DNA from: JACVRW01 sp963820315 | GTDB lineage: Bacteria; Actinomycetota; Thermoleophilia; Solirubrobacterales; Thermoleophilaceae | Direction of reading: 5' to 3' | Length of the DNA stretch: 64,000 nt | NCBI GenBank assembly: GCA_963820315.1 | Contig: CAWFZK010000003.1 | Location: 1-64,000, forward strand | Shown here: positions 50,366 through 58,524 of the stretch, one piece after another | Layout of the letters: each line of letters opens with the position of its first letter | How positions within the stretch are numbered: the stretch's first letter is position 1 | Notes under the pieces: model-generated | Database searches by the model: none | Seen by the model: only the letters and a program-made list of their open reading frames with translations | Told to the model about the DNA's origin: nothing | Made by a program: the position numbers and the translations under genes

Positions 50366-50629
50366 ATGGCCAAGCGTGACCCCAGGATGATTCCGCTCGG
50401 CTACGGCAAGTTCGTCCGGGCGGACCGGATCTATGCGCTGGTCCCGCTCGAGGGCAGCGAGCGCCAGGACGGGCGGCGGACCTATGTGCACGTCGACGGG
50501 CTGTCCGAGCCGGTCGTCGCTTCGCGCTCGGAGCGCGCCATCCTCGCGGATGTCGAGACCGCGCTTGCCGAGGCAGCGGGCCTGCCGCGGCGGCGGCGTG
50601 GAGCGCCCGGGCAGGAGAGCCTTCTGTAG
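50366..50629 (+). CDS. Small RemA-like (DUF370-like) protein
   Basis: 87 residues. MIPLGYGKFVRADRIYALVP resembles the start of RemA/YlzA proteins (INIGFGNIVSANRIISIV in Bacillus), which bind DNA as ring oligomers, and RRTYVHVDGLSEPVVASRSE follows. The resemblance is short, so the family call is tentative. A TATCTT box ends seven bases before the ATG. The basic C-terminal tail (PRRRRGAPGQESLL) is not part of RemA. Confidence 0.55.
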   Translation: MAKRDPRMIPLGYGKFVRADRIYALVPLEGSERQDGRRTYVHVDGLSEPVVASRSERAILADVETALAEAAGLPRRRRGAPGQESLL

Positions 50630-50697
50630 ACAGCACCGCAACACGTCGCCACGCGCACGGCGGTACCTTCGGCGGCTCCCGAGTCCAGGAGGAGCAA

Positions 50698-51840
50698 ATG
50701 AGGAGTCGAGCACGAGCGTTCTGCGCTGCGACGATGGCCGGCGCGGCGCTGATGGCGGCCGCGGCGCCCGCGGCGGTGGCGCACGACAATGGCGGGGAGG
50801 AGCACCCGCTCGTCATCGGTCATCGCGGCGCCAGCGGCTATCTGCCTGAGCACACGCTGCAGTCCTACGCGCTCGCGATCAAGCTGGGAGCCGACTACGT
50901 CGAGCCCGATCTCGTGGCGACGAAGGACGGCTACCTGATTGCCCGCCACGAACCCGACATCACCAACACCACCGACGTCAGGCAGCACCCGGAGTTCGCC
51001 GACCGCGAGCGCACGGCGATGGTCGACGGCTTCCCCGTGACCGGTTGGTTCGCCTCCGACTTCACGCTCGCCGAGATCAAGACGCTGCGCGCGGTCCAGA
51101 CCTTCCCGGAGCGCCCGCAGCGCTTCAACGGCCGCTTCAAGATCCCGACGCTGCAGGAGGTCATCGACCTCGTGAAGCGCGAGTCGCGCAAGCGCGACCG
51201 GCGCATCGGCATCTACCCGGAGACGAAGCACCCGACCTACCACAAGGACCTCGGCCTGCCGCTCGAGCCGCGGCTCGTCAAGATCCTCAAGCGGGAGGGC
51301 TGGGACAGCCGCAGGGACCCGGTCTTCATCCAGTCCTTCGAGCAGTCGAACCTCAAGCGGCTCAACCGCATGATCGGCGTGCGGCTCGTGCAGCTGGTCG
51401 ACGCGAACGACGTGAACCCGGACGGCACGCTCGACTACGCGGCGCCGTTCGATCGGCCCTACGACTGGACCGTCTCCGGCGATCCGGAGCTCGAGAGCCG
51501 CACGTTCGGCTTCTTCGCGACCGACGAGGGGCTCGAGGAGATCAGCACGTACGCCGACGGCATCGGCCCCTGGAAGCGCTACATCGTGAGCACGCTCGGC
51601 AGCGGGCCGGAGGCGACACGCACGCTCGCGCCGCCCACCGACCTGATCGAGCGCGCGCACGAGCACGGCCTGCTGATCCACACGTGGACGTTCCGCAACG
51701 AGCAGAGCCGGCTCGTGAGCGACTACGGCGGCAACCCGATCAACGAGTACCTGCAGTTCTACGAGCTCGGGATCGACGGGGTGTTCTCTGACTTCCCGGA
51801 CACCGCCTTCACGGCGCGGGAGCTGCTACGGGTGGAGTAA
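50698..51840 (+). CDS. Secreted glycerophosphodiester phosphodiesterase
   Basis: 380 residues with a signal peptide (AFCAATMAGAALMAAAAPAA, cleaved near AVAHD). GDPD motifs are VIGHRGASGYLPEHT with the catalytic His, YVEPDLVATKDGYLIARHEP with the metal-binding Glu/Asp and second His, and IGIYPETKHPTYH. It hydrolyses glycerophosphodiesters to glycerol-3-phosphate and an alcohol outside the cell. AGGAGGAG precedes the ATG. The TAA stop overlaps the presumed start of galK. Confidence 0.92.
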   Translation: MRSRARAFCAATMAGAALMAAAAPAAVAHDNGGEEHPLVIGHRGASGYLPEHTLQSYALAIKLGADYVEPDLVATKDGYLIARHEPDITNTTDVRQHPEFADRERTAMVDGFPVTGWFASDFTLAEIKTLRAVQTFPERPQRFNGRFKIPTLQEVIDLVKRESRKRDRRIGIYPETKHPTYHKDLGLPLEPRLVKILKREGWDSRRDPVFIQSFEQSNLKRLNRMIGVRLVQLVDANDVNPDGTLDYAAPFDRPYDWTVSGDPELESRTFGFFATDEGLEEISTYADGIGPWKRYIVSTLGSGPEATRTLAPPTDLIERAHEHGLLIHTWTFRNEQSRLVSDYGGNPINEYLQFYELGIDGVFSDFPDTAFTARELLRVE

Positions 51841-52853
51841 GAGCCAGGGGCCCCGGCCGCGTCAACCTGCTCGGGGAGCACACCGACTACAACGCCGGCC
51901 TCTGCCTGCCGTTCGCGGTGGAGGCCGGCGTGACGGTCGAGGCGGAGGCAACCGGCAGCGGTGAGGTCGAGGCCAATGCGCTCGCGTACGGGGAGGACGA
52001 CCGCTTCGACGCGGCGGACCCGCCCGCGGCCGAGGGCTGGCGGGCGTTCGTGCGCGGCACCGTGGCAGAGCTGGGTGCGGCCGGCGTGAGCGTCCCCGGC
52101 GCGCGCCTGCGCATCGACAGCGACCTGCCCGAGGGCGCGGGGCTGTCGTCGTCGGCAGCGCTCGGCTCGGCGCTATGCCTTGCTCTGCTCGCCGTGGCCG
52201 GCACGCCGGAGCCCGAGCGCCGCGAGCTCGCGCGGCTGTGCTCGCGGGTCGAGAACGACTGGGTCGGCGCGCGGACCGGCATGCTCGACCAGATGGCCGC
52301 CTTCTTCGGCGAGCTGGGCCACGCCCTGCTGCTCGACTGCCGCGACCTCGAGACCGAGCAGGTCCGGCTCGAGCTGGGCGGCTGGACACTCGGCCTGGCG
52401 GACTCGGGTGCCCGCCACACCCACGCCGAGTCCGGCTACAACGAGCGCCGCCGCGAGTGCGAGCGGGCCGCCGCCGCGCTCGGCGTCGAGACCCTGCGCG
52501 ACGCCGACGAAGCACAGGCACGCAACCTGCCCGAGCCGCTCGACAGGCGCGTGCGGCACGTCCTGCGCGAGAACGAGCGCGTGCGTCGCGGCGTCAGAGC
52601 GCTCCGCGGCGGCGACATGCCCACCCTCGCCGCCCTCCTGGACGCCTCGCACACAAGCCTGCGTGACGACTACGAGGTGAGCGTGCCCGAGGTGGAACAG
52701 ACGGTCGAACGCATGAAGGAGGCCGGCGCGGCCGGGGCGCGCATCATGGGCGGGGGCTTCGGGGGAGCGGTCCTCGCGCTGTTCCCGCCCGACCGGCGAC
52801 CGCCTGGCGACGTGCTCGAGGTGGCGCCGGCAGCCGGCGCCCGGCTTCTCTAG
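51837..52853 (+). CDS. galK: Galactokinase, with a non-canonical GTA at the expected start
   Basis: About 338 residues. The galactokinase signature RGPGRVNLLGEHTDYNAGLC is complete at the N-terminus, DLPEGAGLSSSAALGSAL is the GHMP ATP loop, SGARHTHAESGYNERRRECE and ARIMGGGFGG complete the family. No ATG, GTG or TTG exists in this frame from the stop at 51789 to GTG 51918, yet the signature lies upstream of 51918. The codon at the usual start position is GTA, overlapping the previous stop as GTAA where this genome usually has GTGA. Either GTA is used or one base is mutated or misread. It phosphorylates galactose at C1. Confidence 0.85.
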   Translation, partial: VRARGPGRVNLLGEHTDYNAGLCLPFAVEAGVTVEAEATGSGEVEANALAYGEDDRFDAADPPAAEGWRAFVRGTVAELGAAGVSVPGARLRIDSDLPEGAGLSSSAALGSALCLALLAVAGTPEPERRELARLCSRVENDWVGARTGMLDQMAAFFGELGHALLLDCRDLETEQVRLELGGWTLGLADSGARHTHAESGYNERRRECERAAAALGVETLRDADEAQARNLPEPLDRRVRHVLRENERVRRGVRALRGGDMPTLAALLDASHTSLRDDYEVSVPEVEQTVERMKEAGAAGARIMGGGFGGAVLALFPPDRRPPGDVLEVAPAAGARLL

Positions 52854-54265
52854 AGGTTCTTCACCTCGGCCAGCACGGCCGCCACCGACTCCTTGGCGTC
52901 GCCGAACAGCAGGGCGGTGTTGTCGTTGTAGAAGAGCGGGTTGTCGATGCCCGCGAAGCCCGTGTTCATGGAGCGCTTGAGGACGATCACCTGCGCCGCC
53001 TTGTCGACGTCGAGGATCGGCATGCCGTAGATCGGCGAGCCCTCCTCCACGCGCGCGGCCGGGTTGGTCACGTCGTTCGCGCCGATCACGAGCGCCACGT
53101 CGGTCTGCGGGAACTCGGGGTTGATCTCGTCCATCTCCTTGAGATGGTCATAGGGCACGTCGGCCTCGGCGAGCAGCACGTTCATGTGGCCCGGCATGCG
53201 GCCCGCGACGGGGTGGATCGCGTAGTCGACGCGCACGCCGCGCTTCTCGAGCTCGTCGGCCAGCTCGCGCACCGTGTGCTGCGCCTGCGCGACCGCCATC
53301 CCGTAGCCGGGGGCGACGACGACCCTCGATGCGTAGGCCAGCTGGATCGCGACGTCGGCGGCGCCGGTCGAGCGCACCGGCCGCTGCTCGCCGTCGCCCG
53401 CCGCGCTCGGGGTGATCGTCACGCCGCCGAAGCCGCCCGCGATGATGTTCGGGATCGAGCGGTTCATCGCCTCGGCCATCAGCGTCGTGAGGATCGTGCC
53501 CGACGCGCCGACGAGCATGCCGCCGACGATCAGCGCCACGTTGTCGAGCGCCAGGCCGGCCGCCGCCGCGGACAGGCCCGTGAACGCGTTCAGGAGCGAG
53601 ATAACCACCGGCATGTCGGCGCCGCCGATCGGCAGCACGAACAGGTTCCCGAGCAGCGCCGCGCCGACCAGGATCGCGAGGAAGAGCAGCTCGGACTCGG
53701 TGCCGGCCGCGATGATCACGGCGCAGGCGACCACCACCGCGAGCAGGGCGATGTTGAGGATCTGCTGGCCGGGCAGCTGGATCGGCCGGCCGGGGATGAT
53801 CTCCTGCAGCTTCCCGAATGCGATGTTCGAGCCCCAGAACGAGATCGAGCCGACGATCGCCGCGAACAGGACCGGGATCAGCTGCTCGAGGATCGGGTTC
53901 GCGCCCGTGTGCTCGAGCGCCTCGCGGTACTCGACGAACGAGATGAGCGCGACCGCGCCGCCGCCGACGCCGTTGAACAGCGCCACCATCTGCGGCATGG
54001 CGGTCATCTTCACGCTGCGCGCCGCGGGCACCCCGACGGCGGTCCCGATCGCGATGCCGACCGCGATCAGCAGGTAGTCGCCGACGAAGTCGTAGAGCAG
54101 CGTCGCGACGACCGCGAACGCCATGCCGACCGCGGCGATCGCGTTGCCCTTCCGCGCAGTGCGCGGGTGGTTGAGGAAGCGCAGGCCGACGATGAAGCAG
54201 ACGAAGGCGATGATGTAGAGGACCCGGATGAAGTCCGGGTCCTGGAAGAAGCTCGCCAGGTACAT
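52850..54265 (-). CDS. pntB: NAD(P) transhydrogenase subunit beta (PntB)
   Basis: 471 residues. The N-terminal two thirds hold about nine membrane segments (YIIAFVCFIVGLRFLN, PVLFAAIVGSISFWGSNIAF), and the C-terminal ~180 residues are the NADP-binding domain III (VVVAPGYGMAVAQAQHTVRE, HPVAGRMPGHMNVLLAEADV, DVALVIGANDVTNPAA, IYGMPILDVDKA). It couples proton entry to hydride transfer from NADH to NADP. ATG at 54265, four bases after pntA2. Confidence 0.93.
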   Translation of the reverse strand: MYLASFFQDPDFIRVLYIIAFVCFIVGLRFLNHPRTARKGNAIAAVGMAFAVVATLLYDFVGDYLLIAVGIAIGTAVGVPAARSVKMTAMPQMVALFNGVGGGAVALISFVEYREALEHTGANPILEQLIPVLFAAIVGSISFWGSNIAFGKLQEIIPGRPIQLPGQQILNIALLAVVVACAVIIAAGTESELLFLAILVGAALLGNLFVLPIGGADMPVVISLLNAFTGLSAAAAGLALDNVALIVGGMLVGASGTILTTLMAEAMNRSIPNIIAGGFGGVTITPSAAGDGEQRPVRSTGAADVAIQLAYASRVVVAPGYGMAVAQAQHTVRELADELEKRGVRVDYAIHPVAGRMPGHMNVLLAEADVPYDHLKEMDEINPEFPQTDVALVIGANDVTNPAARVEEGSPIYGMPILDVDKAAQVIVLKRSMNTGFAGIDNPLFYNDNTALLFGDAKESVAAVLAEVKNL

Positions 54266-54269
54266 CAGG

Positions 54270-54593
54270 TCAGTCGCGTCCCGCGGGAGGCGGCGGGTCC
54301 TGCCCGCCGCGGACCGATGGTTTCGTCTTGAACATTTCGAGCATGCGGTCGGTGACGAGGAAGCCACCGACGACGTTGATCGTGCCGAAGGCGATTGCGA
54401 TCACGAGCAGGAACTCGTCGAGGAAGCCGGTGGCCTCGCCGATCAGGAGCAGCCCGCCGAGCAGCACGATCCCGTGGATCGCGTTCGTGGCCGACATCAG
54501 CGGCGTATGCAGCGTGTTCGGCACCTTCGAGATCACCTCGAAGCCGACGAACGCGGCGAGCACGAGAATGGTGAGCTCGGTCAGTAGATCCAT
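54270..54593 (-). CDS. pntA2: NAD(P) transhydrogenase subunit alpha, membrane part (PntA2)
   Basis: 107 residues with three to four membrane segments (LLTELTILVLAAFVGFEVIS, AIHGIVLLGGLLLIGEATGF, FLLVIAIAFGTINVVGGFLV), matching the C-terminal membrane domain of E. coli PntA made here as a separate chain. ATG overlaps the pntA1 stop (TGATG). The Pro-rich tail (VRGGQDPPPPAGRD) is cytoplasmic. Confidence 0.92.
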   Translation of the reverse strand: MDLLTELTILVLAAFVGFEVISKVPNTLHTPLMSATNAIHGIVLLGGLLLIGEATGFLDEFLLVIAIAFGTINVVGGFLVTDRMLEMFKTKPSVRGGQDPPPPAGRD

Positions 54594-55717
54594 CAGGCCG
54601 TGACCCCCGCGGCGGCGCGTGCGCCCTCGTGGACGATCTCGCCGTCGCGCGTGATGCAGGCGCCGGCGAGCACCTCGTCGTCGAAGTCGAGGTGCAGCTC
54701 GCCCTCCTTGACCATCAGCTCGAGCAGCGACTGGATGTTGCGCGAGTAGAGCGACGACGCGTGGTCGGGCATCGAGGCCGGCAGGTTCACGGGGCCCGCG
54801 ATCGTCACGCCCTCGCGCACGACGGTCTCGCCCGCCTGCGTGAGCTCGCAGTTGCCGCCCGTCTCGGCGGCGAGGTCGACGATCACCGAGCCGGGGCTCA
54901 TGTTCCGCACCGCGGCCTCCGTCACGAGCAGCGGCGCGCGCCGGCCCGGCACGGCGGCGGTCGATATGACCGCGTCCATCTTCCCGATCTCGATGGCAAG
55001 CAGGTCGCGCTGCTTGGCCTGCTCCTCGTCGGTCAGCTGGCGCGCGTAGCCGCCGGCCGCCTCGGCGTCCTCGAGACCCATGTCGAGCTCGAGGAAGCGG
55101 GCGCCGAGCGACTCGATCTGCTCCTTCACCGCGGAGCGCACGTCGAAGGCCTGCACGATTGCCCCAAGCCGGCGCGCGGTTGCGATCGCCTGCAGCCCCG
55201 CCACGCCCGCGCCGAGCACGAGCACCTTTGCGGGCCGCACGGTGCCGGCAGCGGTGGTGAGCATCGGGAAGAAGCGCGGCAGCTCCTGGGCCGCGATCAG
55301 CGCGGCGCGATAGCCCGAGACGGTCGCCTGCGAGGAGAGCGCGTCCATCGACTGGGCGCGCGTGATCCGCGGGATCGCCTCCATCGCAAAGCTCGTGACG
55401 CCCGCATCGGCGAGCGCGCGCACGCTGTCGCCGGCGGTGAGCGGTTGGAGGAAGCCGATCAGCACGGAGCCGCGCCCGAGGCGGCCGATCTCGTCGCCGC
55501 TCGGGGGAGCGACCTTGGCGACCACCTCGCCCGACCAGCCGTCCCCAACCTGCGCGCCGGCCTCTACGTACTCCGAGTCGGGATGATGCGCCGTGTCGCC
55601 CGCGCCCGCCTCGACGCTCAGCTCGACGCCTGACTTGACGAGCCGGTCCGCGACCTCGGGGACGAGGGCCACGCGGGTCTCGCCGGGGGCGGTTTCCTTG
55701 GGTACGGAGACGATCAT
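54593..55717 (-). CDS. pntA1: NAD(P) transhydrogenase subunit alpha, NAD-binding part (PntA1)
   Basis: 374 residues. VSVPKETAPGETRVALVPEV and PAKVLVLGAGVAGLQAIATA (Rossmann GAGVAG loop) are typical, as is FDVRSAVKEQIESLGARFLE. This is the soluble NAD(H)-binding domain I. ATG at 55717 is chosen over an in-frame upstream start at 55750 because the family begins right here. The three-gene pntA1-A2-B operon supplies NADPH; NAD kinase lies at 63138-63959. Confidence 0.93.
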   Translation of the reverse strand: MIVSVPKETAPGETRVALVPEVADRLVKSGVELSVEAGAGDTAHHPDSEYVEAGAQVGDGWSGEVVAKVAPPSGDEIGRLGRGSVLIGFLQPLTAGDSVRALADAGVTSFAMEAIPRITRAQSMDALSSQATVSGYRAALIAAQELPRFFPMLTTAAGTVRPAKVLVLGAGVAGLQAIATARRLGAIVQAFDVRSAVKEQIESLGARFLELDMGLEDAEAAGGYARQLTDEEQAKQRDLLAIEIGKMDAVISTAAVPGRRAPLLVTEAAVRNMSPGSVIVDLAAETGGNCELTQAGETVVREGVTIAGPVNLPASMPDHASSLYSRNIQSLLELMVKEGELHLDFDDEVLAGACITRDGEIVHEGARAAAGVTA

Positions 55718-55790
55718 TCGTTGCCCGATGGGGGGTCGGGGGCGCGGCACTCTAGCCGAGAGCGCCCCCGGACGCGCCGCCCGGGAAGGC

Positions 55791-55796
55791 TAGGCT
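55791..55796 (+). promoter_or_regulatory. -10-like box, near-leaderless spacing
   Basis: TAGGCT lies ten bases before the ATG of the DUF1254 gene, in the 89-base region divergent from pntA1. Confidence 0.38.
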
Positions 55797-55806
55797 GCGC
55801 CGCCGG

Positions 55807-57258
55807 ATGCGCAGTTTCCTGGTGCTGATCGCCCTGCTCGTGCCGCTCACGGCGGCCCCCTCGTCGCCCGCGCAAGCGCCGCGTCCGAGCGTGCCCGCGT
55901 GCGCCCTCGGCAACGGCGAGGAGCTGCTCCAAACCTTCTACACGAGCGCGCTCGCACGCGCCGAGCGGGGCTTCGGCGGCTCTCCCGCCGAGCGCCGGGT
56001 CTTCTCCGCCGCGGTGGCCGCCTACGTCTACGGATTGCCGCCGGTCGCGGTGCGCCAGACCGTGCAGCGCTTCCCGGAGAACCAGATCGTCAGCATCGGC
56101 GCGCTCGTCGACCCGGCGGTCCGCACGATCGTGTTCCCGAACGTCGACACGACCTACACGGTCGGGCGGCTCAACCTGACCGCCGGCCCGCTCGTGATCG
56201 ACGTGCCGGACACGGGCGGCCGCTACTACGTGATCCAGCTGCTCGACGCGTACTCGAACACGGTTGCCTACATCGGTCGCCGCACGACCGGGACGCGACC
56301 GGGCTCCTACGCGCTCGTCCCGCCCGGCTACACAGGGCCGCTGCCGGCCGGCGTGAGGCGCATCGAGAGCCCGACGAACCTCGTCTGGCTGCTTGGCCGC
56401 ACCCTGGTGAAGAGCGCGGCCGACCTGCCCGCGGCAACGCAGGTGATGAGCGGCTACCGCGTGACCGGCCTCGCCCCGTGGGCGGCGGGCGCCCGCCAGG
56501 ACCCGCTCCTGCTGCCCGCGTTCCCGCCGAGCCCGCCGTTGCCGATCCCGACCGGGCGGGCGTTCTACGAGGCGCTCGCCGTTGCCCTGGCCGAGAGCCC
56601 GCCGCCGCGGAGCGACGCCTGCGCGCTGCGCGCCTTCGCGGCCGCGGGGATCGGCCCGGGGCGAGCGCCAGGACCCGAGGCGGATGCCGTGCTCGCGGCC
56701 GCTGCGCGAGCCGGGAACCGGATCGTGCGCGGCGCCGAGGCCCTCGCCAACCGCATCAGCCGCGCGCGCAACAACGGCTGGCTCATCCCCCGCGCCTACA
56801 TCGGCAGCTACGGGCGCAACTGGCTCGGGCGCGCGATCGTCGGGCTCGTTGCGCTCGGCGCGAACACGCGGCCCGAGACCGTCTACCCGGTCGCGATCAC
56901 CGACTCGCGCGGCCGCGCGCTGAGCGGCCGCCGGCGCTACACGCTCCGTTTCGAGCGCGGCGAGCTGCCGCCGGTCGGCGCCTTCTGGTCGCTCACGATG
57001 TACGGCGACGACCTGTACCTGTTCGACCACCCGAGCCGCCGCTACTCCGTGGGCGATCGCACGCCCGGATTGCGGCGCGCGCGCGACGGCTCGCTGACGA
57101 TCCACATCCAGCGGCGCCCGCCGCGAGGTGTGGCGAGGGCCAACTGGCTGCCCGCGCCGGCGGGCCGCTTCCGGCTCGGGATGCGCCTTTACGAGCCGCG
57201 CCGCAGCGTCCTGCGCGGCGCCTGGCTGCCGCCCGAGGTGGTGCGCTTGCGACGCTAG
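55807..57258 (+). CDS. Secreted DUF1254/DUF1214 domain protein
   Basis: 483 residues with a signal peptide (RSFLVLIALLVPLTAAPSSP). The N-terminal DUF1254 shows AAVAAYVYGLPPVAVRQTVQ, VFPNVDTTYTVGRLNLTAGP and YYVIQLLDAYSNTVAYIG. The C-terminal DUF1214 shows VGAFWSLTMYGDDLYLFDHP and a basic end. These domains co-occur widely in exported proteins of unknown role. Nothing else in the neighbourhood suggests a substrate. Confidence 0.85.
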   Translation: MRSFLVLIALLVPLTAAPSSPAQAPRPSVPACALGNGEELLQTFYTSALARAERGFGGSPAERRVFSAAVAAYVYGLPPVAVRQTVQRFPENQIVSIGALVDPAVRTIVFPNVDTTYTVGRLNLTAGPLVIDVPDTGGRYYVIQLLDAYSNTVAYIGRRTTGTRPGSYALVPPGYTGPLPAGVRRIESPTNLVWLLGRTLVKSAADLPAATQVMSGYRVTGLAPWAAGARQDPLLLPAFPPSPPLPIPTGRAFYEALAVALAESPPPRSDACALRAFAAAGIGPGRAPGPEADAVLAAAARAGNRIVRGAEALANRISRARNNGWLIPRAYIGSYGRNWLGRAIVGLVALGANTRPETVYPVAITDSRGRALSGRRRYTLRFERGELPPVGAFWSLTMYGDDLYLFDHPSRRYSVGDRTPGLRRARDGSLTIHIQRRPPRGVARANWLPAPAGRFRLGMRLYEPRRSVLRGAWLPPEVVRLRR

Positions 57259-57259
57259 C

Positions 57260-57287
57260 TCTACGCTGTAGAGTTCTACAGCGTAGA
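57260..57287. promoter_or_regulatory. Perfect 28-base palindrome, probable TetR operator
   Basis: Two 13-base units, TCTACGCTGTAGA (57260-57272) and TCTACAGCGTAGA (57275-57287), flank a GT spacer. The whole is a perfect inverted repeat and each unit is also a near-palindrome (TCTAC/GTAGA), like tandem tetO half sites. It overlaps a TAGAGT -10-like box at 57269-57274 and directly precedes the protease-tetR operon. Confidence 0.78.
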
Positions 57288-58524
57288 ACCAGCTCGCGAC
57301 ACCGATCTGCTGTTCCGCGCCGGTCGCTTTCCGGAGGCGCGTGCGCGTTGCGAGGAGGCGCTTCGGGAGCATCCGGAAGAGCCGGCGCTGCTCGCCCGGC
57401 TGGGCGAGCTGGCGCTGTACGAGAACCGCCCGGACGATGCTGTCCGCCAACTGAGTGAGGCGCTGGAGCGCGGCTCCGCGACTCGGCGCCGCTGGCCGCT
57501 CGCGGCCCGCCTGCGCGCGCTGCAAGGCATGGCCCACTACCGCGCCGACCGCTTCCCGGAGGCCGCCCGCGAACTCGCGGCGGCGGCGGGCCCGTTGCCG
57601 CTCGGTCCCTTCGCCGGGCTCGCCGCGCTCGCGCGCCAGCTCGCCGACTTCGGCGACGAGCCGCCCTACCGGATCACGGGCCCGGACTGCACGCGGCTCG
57701 AGCTGGTCGCGGTCGATCCGCTGCCGGTGGTGGAGCTGGCGGTGGGCGGCGGCTCGCCCGCGCTGTTCCTCGTCGACACGGGCGGCGCCGAGCTCATCCT
57801 CGACGAGCGCCTGGCGGCACGGGCGGGGGCTCGGCTCACCGGCACGATGAAGGCCGAGTACGCAGGGCGCAGACGCGCCCGCACCGGCCTCGGACGCGTC
57901 GAGAGCATCGAGGCCGGCGCGCTGCGCGTGGAGGCCGTCCCGGTCCACACGCTCGATCTCCAGCCACTGCGGGACTTCTTCGGGCTCGAGATCGAGGGGA
58001 TCGTCGGCACCCGCTTGTTGATGCACTTCCTCACCACGATCGACTACGGAGGCCGCACGCTCACGCTGCGCCGGGCCGTGCCACCGCCGCCGCCGGACGG
58101 CGCGATCCCGTTCTGGCTCGCGGAGACCCACCTGATCCTCACGCGCGGACGCCTGAACGGCCTGCCGCCGACGCTCTTCTGGGTGGACACCGGGCTGGCT
58201 GCCAGCGGCTTCCTCGCCGGCGAGGCCACGCTCCGCGCCGCCGGCGTGACGGTCGACTGGTCGCGGGCGCGGGAGGGCCCGGGCGGCGGCGGACTGGCGA
58301 AGGAGACGGATGTAACGATCGATCGGCTGACGCTCGGAGAGGGAGACGCGGCGGTCACCCGCCGCCACGTGCCCGGCACGGTGCTCGCGAAGGCGCCCTC
58401 GATCCTCGGCGAGCGACTTGGGTTCGAGGTCGGCGGCCTGATCTCGCACGCGTTCTTCAAGGAGGGCGGCGCGCTGACGCTCGACTTCGTGGGCATGCGC
58501 CTCGCGCTCGGGAGTCCCGGGTGA
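57283..58524 (+). CDS. TPR-containing aspartyl protease (two DTG motifs), start codon unclear
   Basis: Up to 413 residues. The N-terminal ~110 read as TPR-like helices (LLFRAGRFPEARARCEEALR, ARLGELALYENRPDDAVRQL). The protease part has two active-site motifs, LFLVDTGGAELILDE and TLFWVDTGLAASGFLAG, so one chain may form a pseudo-dimeric pepsin/retropepsin-like site. No ATG, GTG or TTG lies in frame between the stop at 57256 and ATG 57529, yet the TPR part is coding-like. GTA at 57283, eight bases after a TAGAGT box, is where a leaderless start would fall; CTG at 57307 is another option. ATG 57529 gives 331 residues. No signal peptide. Confidence 0.72.
   Translation, partial: VEPARDTDLLFRAGRFPEARARCEEALREHPEEPALLARLGELALYENRPDDAVRQLSEALERGSATRRRWPLAARLRALQGMAHYRADRFPEAARELAAAAGPLPLGPFAGLAALARQLADFGDEPPYRITGPDCTRLELVAVDPLPVVELAVGGGSPALFLVDTGGAELILDERLAARAGARLTGTMKAEYAGRRRARTGLGRVESIEAGALRVEAVPVHTLDLQPLRDFFGLEIEGIVGTRLLMHFLTTIDYGGRTLTLRRAVPPPPPDGAIPFWLAETHLILTRGRLNGLPPTLFWVDTGLAASGFLAGEATLRAAGVTVDWSRAREGPGGGGLAKETDVTIDRLTLGEGDAAVTRRHVPGTVLAKAPSILGERLGFEVGGLISHAFFKEGGALTLDFVGMRLALGSPG

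Noticed and set aside
51918..52853. Galactokinase starting at GTG 51918
   Set aside because: It would remove the substrate-binding signature GRVNLLGEHTDYN, which is plainly encoded just upstream.
55714..58449. A frame of about 900 codons antisense to the DUF1254 and protease genes
   Set aside because: Composition is Arg/Glu/Ala-rich with no motif, and the sense strand carries clear families with promoters and operator.
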